Of a stretch of 64,000 nucleotides of DNA, positions 33,457 through 45,950 are shown piece after piece (the first letter of the stretch is position 1; each line of letters starts with the position of its first letter). This DNA is from Phaseolus vulgaris (lineage: Eukaryota > Streptophyta > Magnoliopsida > Fabales > Fabaceae), in assembly GCF_000499845.2 (NCBI RefSeq), contig NC_023749.2:30458626-30522625 (forward strand). The letters are read 5' to 3'. The notes below the pieces were generated by a model that saw only the letters and a list, made by a program, of their open reading frames with translations, did no database searches and was not told where the DNA came from. The position numbers and the translations under genes were made by a program.

Positions 33457-36400
33457 TTATCTAATAACCATATTGATGCATGTTATAGGAGATAAAATCC
33501 AATCGGAAAATGAAAAGGGGACTTTCCTTTCTTTGTGTTTCATCCAAACCCATGATTGTACTTGTGCTAAAGTGAAAATTTCCTCCACATCTAACTTAGC
33601 TTGGTTGAAGATAATCCTATTTTTGTGCTTCCATATACACTGAGCAACTGATACCCAAAGACCTTTCCATAACCTATTGCCCTCTTGATTAGAACATATG
33701 CCAGGAAATTGTTCAAAATGATGATTCAATACATTATAGTTCACCGAACTTACTCCCATCCAACTAGAGCACATGTTCCATACTTTAATTGATTATTCAC
33801 ATGAAACAAGGATATGTGAACATGTCTCTTCCTCTTTTCCACAAAACACACATAGTATATCCCCCAATATCACGCCCCTTCTTTGCAAATTCTGTTTTGT
33901 TGCTAATCTATCCGATAGTGCCGTCCACACAAAAAACTTAGTTGATGGCATGACCTTTAAATTCCAAACTAGTTCGAACACCTTCAAAACTCCCCTGTAT
34001 TATGCTTTACTAACCTGTTGTAGGCTGATTTCACCGTGAATGTATATGACGGAGGATCGATCCAAATTCGTATATCCTCAACCTCTTATTGTAGTATCAC
34101 TTGAGATATAATTGCCATGAAGTCCTCTACCATGCTTTTCTCCCATTCAAACCAATCTCTTCTCCAACTGAATTTCCACTCCCATCCTTCCATAGTCCAA
34201 CTTCCACAACTAACAATATACTTGTCTTTGAGCTCTGAGTTATTATATAACCTCTCATATCTTGTTTTGAGTTGACCATTGGTTAACCACTCGTCCTCCC
34301 AAAATTTGATCTTCTCTCCAGAACCCACTTTCCAACCCAAATTCTGATTGAACCAATTGGCCCCTTGGTCAGAAAGACTAGCCTTGGCTAGATCACTCCA
34401 CCATCTAGATGTATACCCTTTTCGATTTGGTGCATATGATATCGTCGTTCCCCATTGGCAATACTTTGATTCTAGAACATCCTTCCAGAGTCCAGACTCT
34501 TGAGATCCCAATCTCCATAGCCATTTTTCCAAGAGTGCCTTATTGAACAACTCAATGCGTCTAATACCTAGACCTCCCTCCTTTTTTGCCTTACAAATAT
34601 TTTCCCAACTTGTCCAAGCGATTTTCCTCCCTTCCGCTCCCCAACCCCACAAGAAAGTTATTTGTAGTTTCGTTATCTCCTTGCACACTCCAATCGGTGC
34701 TTTGAAAAAGGATAGGAAGAAGAGTGGTATGGCACTGATGACAGATTTTAAAAGACATACTCTTCCTGCAAAAGACAGGTTCCTCCCTTTCCACACTGAA
34801 AGTTTCTTTTTAACCTTTAAAAGCACAGGCTCCCAAAACGAGCATCTAGATGGATTACCTCCTATAGGTAGGCCTAAATATGTAAAGGGTATATTCATTA
34901 GACTGTAATGAAGTATTTCCGAGTACACATTCATCTCATACCTACCTACCCCAATTGCACCAATTTTGCTCTTATGGTAATTGATTCTAAGACCAGAGCT
35001 TAATTCGAAACATCTCAAGATAGCCTTAATGCATATGAAATTCTGAACCTTAGATTCGCAGACGAAAAGGGTGTCGTCAGCGAATTGGAGTAAATTCATA
35101 TCCACCTTTTTTCCCCCAACTTTAATTCCCGAGAGCAAATTTTTCCTTGTCGCTTCTTTTACTAGACCCGCTAATCCTTGTGCAACGATCAAAAACAGAA
35201 ACGGTGTCATCGGATCCCCTTATCTAAGACCTGTAGAAGGCTTGAATTCCTTAGTCGAGCTACCATTTACTAAAACCGAAACAGTAGCAGATTCTAGGCA
35301 AGCTCTAATCCACTGGATCCATTTTTCACAGAACCCTAGTCTTCTCATAATGTAAAATAAGAACTCCCAACTGACCGAGTCGTATGCCTTCTCAAAATCA
35401 AGTTTCACTACCACCCCACTCTTCTTTCTTCTTCTCAACTCGTCTATAACCTCATTCACCACTAGGACGTTGTCTAATAATCCTCTATTAGACAAAAAAA
35501 GTTGATTGTGTCCCATCTACCACCTTCCCAATAACTTTTTTAAACCTATTAGCTAACAATTTGGTCAGAATCTTGTACACACAACCGACTAATGAAATGG
35601 GTCTGTATGCCCGAAGACGTCTTTGTTCCACCCTTTCAAGTCGTTCTTTAGCATTTTCAGTTTCTCCTTTAACACTAGGATTTCGTTTCCCTGGACCAAG
35701 TAATTCTCCCACTTACTTTTGACAAAAATTTCAAACTCCTTCTCTTCTTGCCAGATGTCTAGAAACCTGAAAGGTTTTGGCCCCCAATCCACCAAGTTTG
35801 ATTTAAGCACCAGTGCACAGTGGTCAGAAATTTGTCTATCTAAAACATATTGCTTGCTTCCTGGCCAATGTTGTAACCAGTCAAAAGTGGTTAAAAATCT
35901 GTCCAGCCTACTCTTAGTTTTGCCATTGGGCCTATACCAAGTAAATTTTCTTCAAATATAGGGTAAATCCACCATCTACATACTATCAATGAAGTTGTTA
36001 AAACCTTGCATTTCTCGGTTAATACCGCTAAGACGATTTATCCCCCTTCGTTCCCTTTCATTTCTTACAAAATTGAAGTCTCCCAGAACACACCAAGAAT
36101 TACATTGTTCCCTTTGTCTAATCTCTAATAAATCTGCCCACATTTGCCTTTTCACTTGCATAATACATGAAGAATACACATTTACAATAATAGCAGGGAT
36201 ATTTTTCTCCTTAGCAAGACCAATAAACTCAATGAACCATCTATCAATGATGTGTTTAGTACACTGTAAAAACTTTTTATGCCATATCGTTAGAATACCC
36301 TCTGCCCCATTTGATGGTTCACTATAAAGATAATCAATATCATTCTCCCCCCATAGTTGGCAACACTTATTTAAACTAAAACTTTCCATTCTTACTTCTT

Positions 36401-36503
36401 GCAAACATACCATTTTGACATCTTCCTTTCTAATGTAGTCCTTAACATACCTCCACTTCACAGAGTTCCCGAACCCTCCCACATTTAGTGTTAAAATTCT
36501 CAT
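33457..36503 (-). pseudogene. LINE-3 ORF2: endonuclease, reverse transcriptase, zf-RVT
   Basis: The N-terminal apurinic-type endonuclease (starting MRILTLNVGGFGNSVKWRYV) has the catalytic QEVR and GDFNFVRN motifs and, further on, an ISDHC box in the 35800s. RT motif A is KLDFEKAYDSVSWEFL and motif C is LLQFADDTLFVCES. These are followed by the KYC/WWSDL and GWEWKFSWRRDWFEWE blocks and the zf-RVT domain (SHILVSCE and CSSWMGV pieces). The frame is interrupted by stops and shifts at about 35976, 35700, 35222 (Gln to TAA, between GLR and GDP), 34086 and 33793. It nicks the target and copies the element's RNA in active relatives. Confidence 0.9.
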
Positions 36504-36653
36504 TAGAACCCCCGATGTTCCCCTTCTTCCCTTCGAGATTTGAGACTCCTATCCCTTACTTCCAATTCCTCTAAATTTAACATTACATTACCTTCTTCCC
36601 CACAAGACGCCCCTATCTTTTTACCCAATTCCCATAACCTAATCATTTCTAGA

Positions 36654-38746
36654 CTACCTTTTTTTTATCCAAAATAAACGATTAGAGTTATTAATAGCCA
36701 AATCAGAAACAGAATTGCTAATTTGAGATAAAGCTGACCTTACATATTTTCGGTCTTCCCGCGTGTCGTTTTTGCTTGTGTCACCCACCCAGAAAACTCT
36801 TCTTTCAGATGTACCTGGAGAACAAATGGATAAGGAATCGTTGATTACCTTTGTTGAATTGGACGAACCATCCACAAGCGTTTGAGCCCCCCTTTCCCTT
36901 TGTTCGCCAAACGGTAGGAATGAATTTCTTATTCTGCCCGAATTCGACCCCAAATTGATGTTGCACTGCTTGTATTTATGCTCATCAGCGTTATCAACTT
37001 GTTGCCTAGGTAGTTGGTTAGCTTCCCTTTCACTTGTCTGAAGTAAAGAGTCCTCCACCCTCGAAATTGATATCCTTGGTTCGTGCTTCCCTGCGGCTTC
37101 CACCTCCTTCGACGATGTGGATAGCGAATTGGAAATTCCAACCCTTTGTTCTGACAAAAACGACGCGCATAACGTCGCCCTTTTCCTCTCCGCCGCGTCT
37201 CTGTGCGACTTGACAAGAGTCGCGGTTTTTTCTCCGTTTCTGGTTTTCAAAGATGGTTCCATGGTGGTCTGAATCTGACATGCTTGTTCTATTTCGCCCA
37301 TAACGTGACTCCTTTCAGAGATAGGTGGGCTTCCAAGCACACCGTTCCGTAGAAACTCCTCCCTGCCTGCGGATGGGCCTTCAAAGAAATTAGGGTTTTG
37401 ATCTCCACACCTCCCAACTCCCTTCACAGCATTTTTTTGACACTCCACGCTTTGGCCCAATTCAGCAGGCCCAAACCAGTTTGCCACGTCAGCCCTGGTT
37501 GTAACCGTTGGGGGTTCTGACCCTAAAATTTCCTTTCCTTTAGCTGTAGGTCGATTAGGTGTAGAGATAGGTCCAGTAGGTCTTGCCAAAAGCGGCTCGC
37601 AACACCTTGACGAAAAAATTGGTTCCGATCTGCGGCAGCTTTGTACCATGGGAGGAGGTTCTACCGACGAGTCTTCCTCTTCAACTTTGCTTTCCTCAAA
37701 CTCCCTACATCCCGATCGGACTGATGCTCGGGACCCAATTGATTCCGCCTCTATATCGGCACTTCCACTTTCGTCGTCCCACTGGCATTGGCAGAGCTTA
37801 TAATCTGGGATATTGCATTCTTCCTCCACCGATACCTGATACAGAACTTCATTGATTCTCACATAGCTTGTTAACTTTGCCTCACAACCCACTGATACTC
37901 TAATTTTAAACCTTGCGTATTCGAGCTCTTCAAGTGCTATTGTTGCTTCATCCACCTCAACCAGAGTTCCCAATAACGCTGCTATGTGTTTGAAGCAGTC
38001 GGAGTTCCATAACTTCAATGGTAGGCCCCTACACCTCACCCATACCAATTTGTCTACCGCTACAAATTGCTCTTCCCATGCTATGATTGTGTCAAATAAT
38101 TCTTCGAACCACTCTTTATTATCCTCTATCGTTTCTTTGATTTTTGTGTCATTTTCCCTCTTCAGCAATACATGAAAACCACCCAGATATTTAACCTTTA
38201 TATGACCGAATCCTCCCAAGATGAATCTTTCATTCAAACTTGAGACTTTACTTAAATCCGATACTCTCCCAATATAACACATCTTTAGCCATTCCCTGGT
38301 AGATTCTTCTGCTCTAAAGTGAATAGCGTTCAAGCTTGCCCTGTCATTGGATTGTGCTCTGTTTCTGTTTCCATACTTGATAGTGTTAGCATACGAATTA
38401 CTACCTTTTGCCCTCCGCACTTGCTTGATCTCTTTCACTGTTTCTGTTGCCTTTTCTTTCAACTTAGCATTCCATTCTTTCTTTGTTTCGGCTGCCTTAT
38501 TGTATTTTGGTTTGTTAGCCTTCATTTTCCAACTCCCAATCCATATTGTGTTCAGTTGATTCTCCAACGTCCTGACATCCTGCACACCCTAACAAAACCA
38601 AACGTTTGTTTCTTTATATTCAATCTGCTTGATATGAAAACATCACTCACCCTTCCCCATCTTCGAAATTTTTTCCATAAATCTGTTTCTTTGATATCAA
38701 AAGGGAAGTTAGAGAAGAAGAAAGGAGTCCCTCCTCTGTGTTCCAT
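36654..38746 (-). pseudogene. LINE-3 ORF1: RRM plus DUF4283-like RNA-binding protein
   Basis: Begins MEHRGGTPFFFSNFPFDI at 38746, only 20 bases from the element's 5' end. Residues 8-55 form an RNA-recognition motif (RNP2 FFFSNFP, RNP1 FGFVRV). A two-base shift (GTGTG) near 38570 moves the frame into the 643-codon remainder, which contains a DUF4283-like segment (VWVRCRGLPLKLWNSDCF, EYARFKIRVS) and a long low-complexity Ser/Glu/Arg tail without a CCHC knuckle. In plant L1 elements ORF1 protein coats the RNA. ORF2 follows 150 bases downstream. Confidence 0.85.
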
Positions 38747-38782
38747 GAATCACAATTTTGCGACGTAAAAGAATGACACATG

Positions 38783-40560
38783 TAGTTCACATTCAACCAT
38801 GATATTTAGACAAATGGATTAAGTTATGATGGAAACAAAGAGAAAAGAATGGTGAAACTACCGCAAGAGATGAATTATATAAATTAAGTACCAGTGTGAA
38901 AGTTTATAAAGATGAAAGCAAAAACTTTCCTACAAGACTATGATTACAACAAGGCTTAAAAGTGCAAAGGATTGTGCAGCTTATAAATAACCATCTTTAT
39001 AAGTAACTTTTTCTAGAGTAAAATACAACTTTGGGTGCAGTTTTTTTAACATTTGTGTGGGTCGAATATGGATCTGCAGTGTTAAATTATCATGCAGCAA
39101 TGACTAGGAATGTACCAATCACGGGTTAAAATTGTTAGGTAGAAAATTAGGAATTTGTTGTTTTGCTGCAGGTATGTTGGTGATGTAGCAACACTACTAG
39201 TGCAGCTTGGACTATTTTATTGTGGAAACCTTTACCATGGTGAAAGTATTTTGATCTTATATCTCTGAAGTATAGCGTTGTAATTATTTTTATTTTTGTT
39301 GATAAAAAAACAACAATATGAAGGCTTAACTTAATATAATTTTTCCTTACAGATTCTCATTTTAGATGTATTTATGAAATGAATATAAAATATTATAGTT
39401 AACAGATTTTATGGAGAACCAGATGAACTAATTATCATTTATCGCGTAAGATGATGATGTGAGATAATTTTCGTTTAACTAATGGTAAAATAAATAGGAA
39501 TAATAGAAATGAGAACATAGTATAATCATGAAAAAAATGGATATGAAATAGCTGATATTTCGGAGTACAGGTCACTAATGAGAGAAAGGTATCTAGTAGG
39601 ATTTTTAATAGGAAAAAGGGAGATTTTTTACATCAAAATGATATTACTCTATTGACTTATTTTTCACATAAAAAAAATGGACGTGATTTCAAACACGGCC
39701 TACAGCTATAAGAAATCCCTAAATTATGAAAACATAGCAGCAATGACTTTAGGAAAACAGAGAAACAAAGAAAAAAAAAAGTCGATTAGCTTTCACATAT
39801 TTCCATGAAATGGCGATGTACTTTGCGTGGACCAAATCCACGGAAATTCGACACAAAATATTTTTCATATGAGCTGTCCGACGCATAATGAACGGAAAAA
39901 TGTAACGCATGGACCGTAGCCGACATATAATATATTTTAATATTTAAATTGTTAAAATTTATTGATTTTAAATATATTTTATGTATAATATGGTAATAAA
40001 TATTTTTTTTAATAATTTATTTTATTTAAATTTTTTTAATATTATAATAGTTTTTTAATTTTAATGATTTTGATATATTAGTTAAATTAAATTTTTTAAT
40101 ATGACTAAGTGTTTGATTTAGATTATTTAAATAATTTATCTTAAAAAGTTTAAAAAGAATCGAAAAATGTTGACTAATAATAATTAAGTAAAAAGAAAAA
40201 ATGTATTTAAATTTTATAAATGTTATATAAAATACTTTAATTCTTTAAAAAAAATTATTTTAATTTAATTTATGATATTATAATAAGTATTTAATATTTG
40301 ATATAAATTAGTTAAATTAAATTTATTAAATTGATTAAGTGATTTATTTTAAAATTATTTAAAGAAATTATCTTATAAAGTTTATAAAGAATTGAAAGAT
40401 GTAGAAAAATATAATTGAGTAAAAAGAAATACATACTTAAAATTTGTAAATATTATATAAAATATACATAAATTTAGGAATATGAAATAATTAAGTAAAA
40501 TTTAATGGATGTATTTAAAATAGATAATTAATTTATCTTAAAATCTAAAAATAAACTTGT
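38783..40560. other. Intergenic AT-rich region with a possible LINE tail fragment
   Basis: About 39000-39308 ends TTGTAATTATTTTTATTTTTGTTGATAAAAAAA, similar to the 3' tail of plant LINEs, and may be a severely truncated insertion. The rest, especially 39930-40560, is more than 75 percent A+T by eye with no gene. Confidence 0.4.
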
Positions 40561-41662
40561 GTTGTCCCATGACTTTCAGTAGGATTAAAGTCATGGGCCT
40601 AATTATTCACATGTCATGCATGCAACTTTCTCTAGAAACCCTTCACTCATGGGCCTTGGTGTCTCCAGGTAATACTTACTTGTGATAGACCCGAATGTAC
40701 TATACACCCCCATGCATGGACCCTCTCGTGACTTAGGTCTTTCTGGTATCTAGGTTTTATCTCATATTATTTTGGGGGCCCGCTTACGTGGCCCATAAGT
40801 CGACCAGACCACGAATGTCCGATGTCAACGTCTGATGTCGATCACTGATACCGATGTTTGAGGTTTGGCCAATACATTATCTTCTCACGGGTGGTGTATT
40901 CATAAGTTTCTTCTAATAGATTGCTAGGGGCTAGGGATATAGGATTTTGTAATCCATCATATAGAGAATCTAAAAACAAGAAAAGCAAACAAACGGACAC
41001 AGGTAAATAATTAGATAAAAGAAGTGCATGTGATTCGAAAAAGGGAACAACGAAGCAAAAATAGAGACAATAATCACAATCGCACGAAATGTAAACAGTC
41101 ACAGCGCAGTTGATATGAGCAGACTAAAAGCGTTAAAATGATGTTGTCGAGCATTCATGAGTTAAAGGACGTACCTTGATTCGGTTGATGAGCTGGGGTG
41201 AGGAGGTCTATCTGGGTTGAAGGAGAAGGAACAGAGCGTTCGAAGAGAGGCACAAAGTCTTAGAAAGGGAAATGAAATAGTAAAAAATGATTTGAGTTTT
41301 CAAAGTATTAACGTATGAGGGAAGCGCAAGCGGTAACGCTTTCCAGCCGTTGATGATGGCCACGTGTACGCTCGTGGTGGAGTGTGGTGAGATGTCACCT
41401 CAAGACAGTGTGCGCGCCGCGCTACTCATAGAACACATAGGTCACCATGGACGAGCAGTTAGTCTCTTCACTGAAACAAGTTCAGCTTGAGCCTGGGCGC
41501 TGTGTATTGAACTAGAGCCTGTAGACCTCAATGCTCGGTGGTCGGACATCCGTGTTTGCGTTAAACAGGTTCGGTCGTCGGGTCGAGTTGATGGGCCACA
41601 TGAGTGGGCACCAGGTATGTGTGAATTCACTCCCATCCATATACTTAATGTTATCCTTCGCA
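40561..41662. other. GC-richer block of unassigned repeat-like sequence
   Basis: Composition changes abruptly at 40561. The block opens with an inverted repeat CCCATGACTTT / AAAGTCATGGG and contains CACGTG and GGGCCC-type strings. It could be a further LTR or promoter-like part of an old element. The ORFs (for example 40842-41102 -) match nothing I know. Confidence 0.35.
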
Positions 41663-42163
41663 TGTAAGACCTGGTCGGTCAGCAAAGAGTGTTAATGGGC
41701 CTAGGGGTGCGTTTAGTGCATTCGGGTCCAGTACAAGTAAAACATTCGCTATAAGCCAAAGCCCATGTGTGCTAGGGCACAATGAGTAGGCTGCACGTAT
41801 GATACGTAGCGCCTCGCCGAAGGTGTCTACTTGAATCAGATTGGACCCCTGATGCTGGTACATGAGTTGGTACCCTAGTGGTTATTCTGTTAAGATTTGA
41901 TGCACTCCAGTGAAGGAAAGATTTTGTTCAGCTGCGGCGCTAAGAGAGTGTGCCCTAAATAGAATATCTTTCGTACGCATAAGCTTTCAGTAGAGATAAG
42001 ACTATCGTGATAGAAAGTTGTTACAAGAGGTAGGCTATAAAAGGGATTTGAGATCTCAAGTAAATGTACACTGTTTCTAATACTGAAACTAGTTACTTCT
42101 GGTTTTTTATAAGCCTTGTACTGACTTGATCGTCAGAGTGTAATCAACAGGTAGGGCCCCATC

Positions 42164-43249
42164 TGATATGATTCCACTAGCCAAATAGAGATGATTCTTT
42201 GACATTCTATGGAATCAACTTGAGTTGGAGATAGCTTAGGCACTTTTAATAGAATTGGATCAATGTTCTATGTTTCAAGAACTCACCAAAACTTGCACCA
42301 AACACCAAACTCATATGGAAGATCCATCTATTGCCAATTGAACCGATTAAATTGTGTATAATAGCAAAAGGACCGAATAGAAAGCTACAATACTGAAATT
42401 AAACCGAGCAAAATGCAAGAAATGAAGAAGAAACAAATAGAAACAGCCAAGGATAAGATGAACCAAAGCAAATTCAGAAACAAGCTAAAATACCGAATGA
42501 AAATGCTAGAAAAGTAAACTAAGACATGTTTTAGCTTCAAATGAACTAGAAGATGAAAGAAAGAATAACTTATGGAGATGAAGGACTTGGTTTGGTGATC
42601 ACGCCACTTGGATGGTGAAGGCTCCAAGATAAGTGAGCTAGTGCCGCCACTTGAGAGAACCAAATGCACTCAAGCTAAGATAAGGTGAAGGAGAAGACAA
42701 GTTCTCACAATTCTCTCTCAAATTGAGTAGAGTTTCTCTATCACCAATTTCAATTCTGCATTTTACAAGAGCCCACACCTCTATTTATAGTGTGAGGGTG
42801 CTGGAAAATAGGTGGGAAAATTCAAATAAAACTTATTTGAAATTCCCACCAAAAAAAAGTCACATGGGAGGTGTGACCTTTTTCTACTATGACACCTCCT
42901 AAAAACTACACCTACACCTACTCTCCTAAGTCACATGGATAATGTGACTTTATTTTACATTTTCACACTTCTTTATTTAATATCCACACCTCCTACAACT
43001 ATACAAGAGTAATTCAAATGATGCTCTTTTATTTAATGCTTGGCCTTGCCCCTCATGGGATGGACTTGGGCTTTTTGGGCTTTGGCCTTCTTGGGCTTGG
43101 GCTTGGGCTTGGGCTTTGGGCTGGGGCCTCATCTTTATTTTATGTCTTCTTTTTTTAATTTTGAGAAGACTAGAAGGAAGAACTTCAAATGTGAAGGCGA
43201 ATGTCCTCTTCCTTCATTAATAAAAGCCTCCTTTATTTGATTCTCATCA
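42164..43249 (-). repeat. Element C 3' LTR, with a GGGCTT hexamer array
   Basis: 1086 bp. Contains consecutive GGGCTT hexamers at about 43089-43125. The partner LTR has one unit fewer plus other small changes, giving the 7-bp length difference. About fifteen base differences from the partner. Confidence 0.93.
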
Positions 43250-44724
43250 CACTCCTCGAGTTGGAGAGAATTCGTCCACGAATTCTGAATCCCTGCATAT
43301 AACAAAGTCAGCTTATTTTTACAATTAAAAGTGGAAGAAAAAGGCAAACATGACTTAGCATTTGTAAACAATGGGATTGCAGAAAAGGAGGTTCTATAAA
43401 TCGACCAAGTTGGAAAAATTTGTTTGGGAATGATGATATCTTTTGAAAAAAGACCTCTTAAATGGTGACAACCATTAGAAGGTATGAACAAATCATCCCT
43501 AACATTGTTTAACCAAGATGGTGGTGAAGTAAGAACCTTTGGTAATGAAAAAGATAAGGAAGGAAAACACCTTGGATGTGGAAGGATAAGACCCATGTCA
43601 ACTTGGCCTTCTTTGTCTTTTTCATTTTTACTTGTGGTAGGTGGGTGAGTTAGGTCTTGTTTTACCTTGTTTATTTTTAAGATTTGCTTTTGTGGACAAT
43701 GAAGAGCTATGTGCCCAAAACCTAAACATTTAAAACATTTGATATTTGAAGTTTTGGTAGGTGACTTAGGAGTAGAAGGATTTGTAGTATAAACATTTTT
43801 TGGAAACATGGTTTTTTTGGAAAAATTGGAAGGAGAATTTTGAGTAGAAATTTTGTTGGCGTCCTTCCTAAAAGAGTTGTAGAAATCTTCATCATGAGTA
43901 TTTTTGAAAGTTGTTTTCAAAAGATAGGATTTCACCTTGATGGCTTGGCGAAACACTTTCTTTAAAGAAGAGTACTCATTTAATTCTACAATTTCTCTGA
44001 TATCTCTTCTCAAACCACGTACAAACCATTTAATCTTTGACTCTTCATTAGCATGCATATTCATTTTAGTTAAAGTTGTTTCAAAATCTTTAAAGTATTC
44101 ATCTACCATCCTATGTCCTTGAGGAAGCCTTTGGAACTTCAACAAGTGTTCCTTCCTAGAAGGGGGAACAAACCTCGCGCGCATACACTCTTTCAAAGCA
44201 TTCCAAGAAACCATGGGAGGTTTCTTGCGATATATAATGTCCATTACAATTTTATGCCACCATTCTTTGGCATAGCCCAAAAAGGATAAAGAAGCTAAAC
44301 TAAGTTTTTGGTCATCTTGGACCTTATACACATGAAAATAATGGTCAACCTTAGTCTCCCATTCTAAATACACATTAGGATCACTATCACCATTAAAACT
44401 AGGGACTTGTCCACAAGAAATGTTGAACACTTGGTGATATCTTTGGTCACGGTTATAGCACTATTCATGAGAATGATGGTGATGCTTCCTTCTTCTATGT
44501 TCCTCTTCACGTCCATGATCATTGGAAGAGCCTCTAGATGAAGGTCTATGAGAATGCCGTGAACCATGGTGAGAATGAGAAGGTCTAGCTTGCTGCACGT
44601 CCATTCTTTGCAATTGTGCCTCCAACCGTCTAATAGTGCAGTGAGCTTCTTGTAATTCCCCAAGAACAGAAGCTTTACTAGGCGAACGCTGTTTGCAAGA
44701 CTCACCACTGGAATATGAAGCCAT
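43135..44724 (-). pseudogene. Element C gag with conserved C-terminal domain
   Basis: Starts MASYSSGESCKQRSPSKAS at 44724. One frame runs to 43135, interrupted only by a TAG at about 44459. Order: short coiled coil (RRLEAQLQRMDVQQ), His/Ser/Arg-rich linker, gag core (LGYAKEWWHKIVMDII, MRARFVPPSRKEHLLKFQ, FVRGLRRDIREIVEL), Pro/Ser/Thr-rich spacer and a complete CCHC zinc knuckle (CFKCLGFGHIALHC). It then goes directly into the C-terminal domain (VRDDLFIPSNGCHHLRGLF, IFPTWSIYRTSFSAIP) with no aspartic protease between. The frame ends inside the 3' LTR. Compared with element B, about 150-200 residues including the protease are missing. Confidence 0.88.
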
Positions 44725-45950
44725 TTGTAAAAGAAAACAGCAAACAACAAAACAACAAACAAAGTTAAGAAAACAAAGTTAGCAAAATAAATTGGAACCA
44801 AACTGCCGAAGTGAAGTGTCACTTAAAATCACTCTCAAAGAAAGAATACACTCTGCACCAAGCTGATCTTGAGGCCTTGAGTAATCTCAAATGAAATATG
44901 TCAAAGCAAGAGCACACAATCTTCAAAGCACTTCACCACAAAAACCAATGAATAATGAAAGACAAGCAAGAAAAGGTATAAGCAAGAAAAGGCTATAACA
45001 AAAGGAATACTAGATGTATGACAAACTCAAAGAGTAAAGAATAAAAGACAAGCAAGAAAATAAGGTACTCAATGAAAAAAAAGGCACACAAAAGATACCT
45101 AAAGAAAAGCACTAGAGTAGATGAAGAAAACAAAAACAGAGCTACTGAAAAATATTTTTATGCAAACTGTGCTTGATGCTTACAGATTTAACTGGAACGA
45201 TATAAAAAGAACTGGATTATGAAATTTTAACCACAGAAACTTCAAGATCTTAGCTCAACAATGGCACTGGAATTACTCAAAAACAGTAAGCCAATTAATT
45301 GAGATAAATTTTCTAAAATCGCTGCCAGATTACCATATTTTTTTCAGCAGAATTGCACACTTTTTGTATTTTATTTATCATTTTTTTTGTACTTTGAATT
45401 TTTGAGTACTTCTTTTTTCTACTCTTTTATAACACTTTAAAGAAGACAAATCAAGAATTTTAGAAATTTCCAGTGATTAAATCAATTTCAATAAATCGAA
45501 ACAGTAAGCACGTTTTCAGAAAAACAGAGGAATCCTAACAGGAATGAAAAACAGAATTAAGAACTAGCAAAGACATAATGGAAATGATGTATAAGAACTT
45601 GTATAGATCTAAAATACAAGTATGAACTCAATACTAAAACAGAAAATGCACAAAGGATCAAGAATTAAACTCAGAAACTGTATTACACCAAAGCAAGAAA
45701 CAAAAAAATTCAATAAAAGTACTACAAGAAGTGATGACATTCTTGGAAAAACATGACTATGACAAAACTTCTATGGCTTCAAAAAGGAAAAGACACAAAC
45801 ACATGATAGGCACAATTAAGAAAACAGCAATAAAACTCAAAATAAGCCTAAAATCAGAAAGATAAACAACAAGAATTATAGAGCTCTTGAATTAAAAGTG
45901 CAACACAACTCAAATTTAAACAAGAACAAACCTAAACTCTAGATACCACA
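44725..45950 (-). other. Element C 5' leader and primer-binding site
   Basis: About 1.2 kb non-coding, A-rich on the + strand, similar to the leader of element B (for example CAAAGCAAGAGCACACAATC). The primer site is at 45931-45948. No gene. Confidence 0.75.

Larger units (their letters stand above)
32627..38766 (-). mobile_element. LINE-3: end-to-end L1-type LINE with target-site duplication
   Basis: Read on the - strand it runs from 38766 to a 10-base poly(A) at 32627-32636. The flanks carry a 16-bp duplication: AAAAGAATGACATATG (32611-32626) and AAAAGAATGACACATG (38767-38782), one mismatch. It encodes ORF1 (38746-36654), then endonuclease and reverse transcriptase (36503-33457) and a roughly 0.8-kb 3' UTR. 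Nonsense and frameshift mutations make it inactive, but both termini are preserved. Its 6140 bp is about full length for a plant L1. Confidence 0.93.

Noticed and set aside
40842..41863. Three - strand ORFs in the GC-richer block
   Set aside because: No recognisable domain; the last two overlap the start of LTR F.
42385..42669. Pair of similar 94-codon ORFs (also 46172-46456)
   Set aside because: They lie in the two LTRs of element C; similarity is due to LTR identity, not a gene pair.
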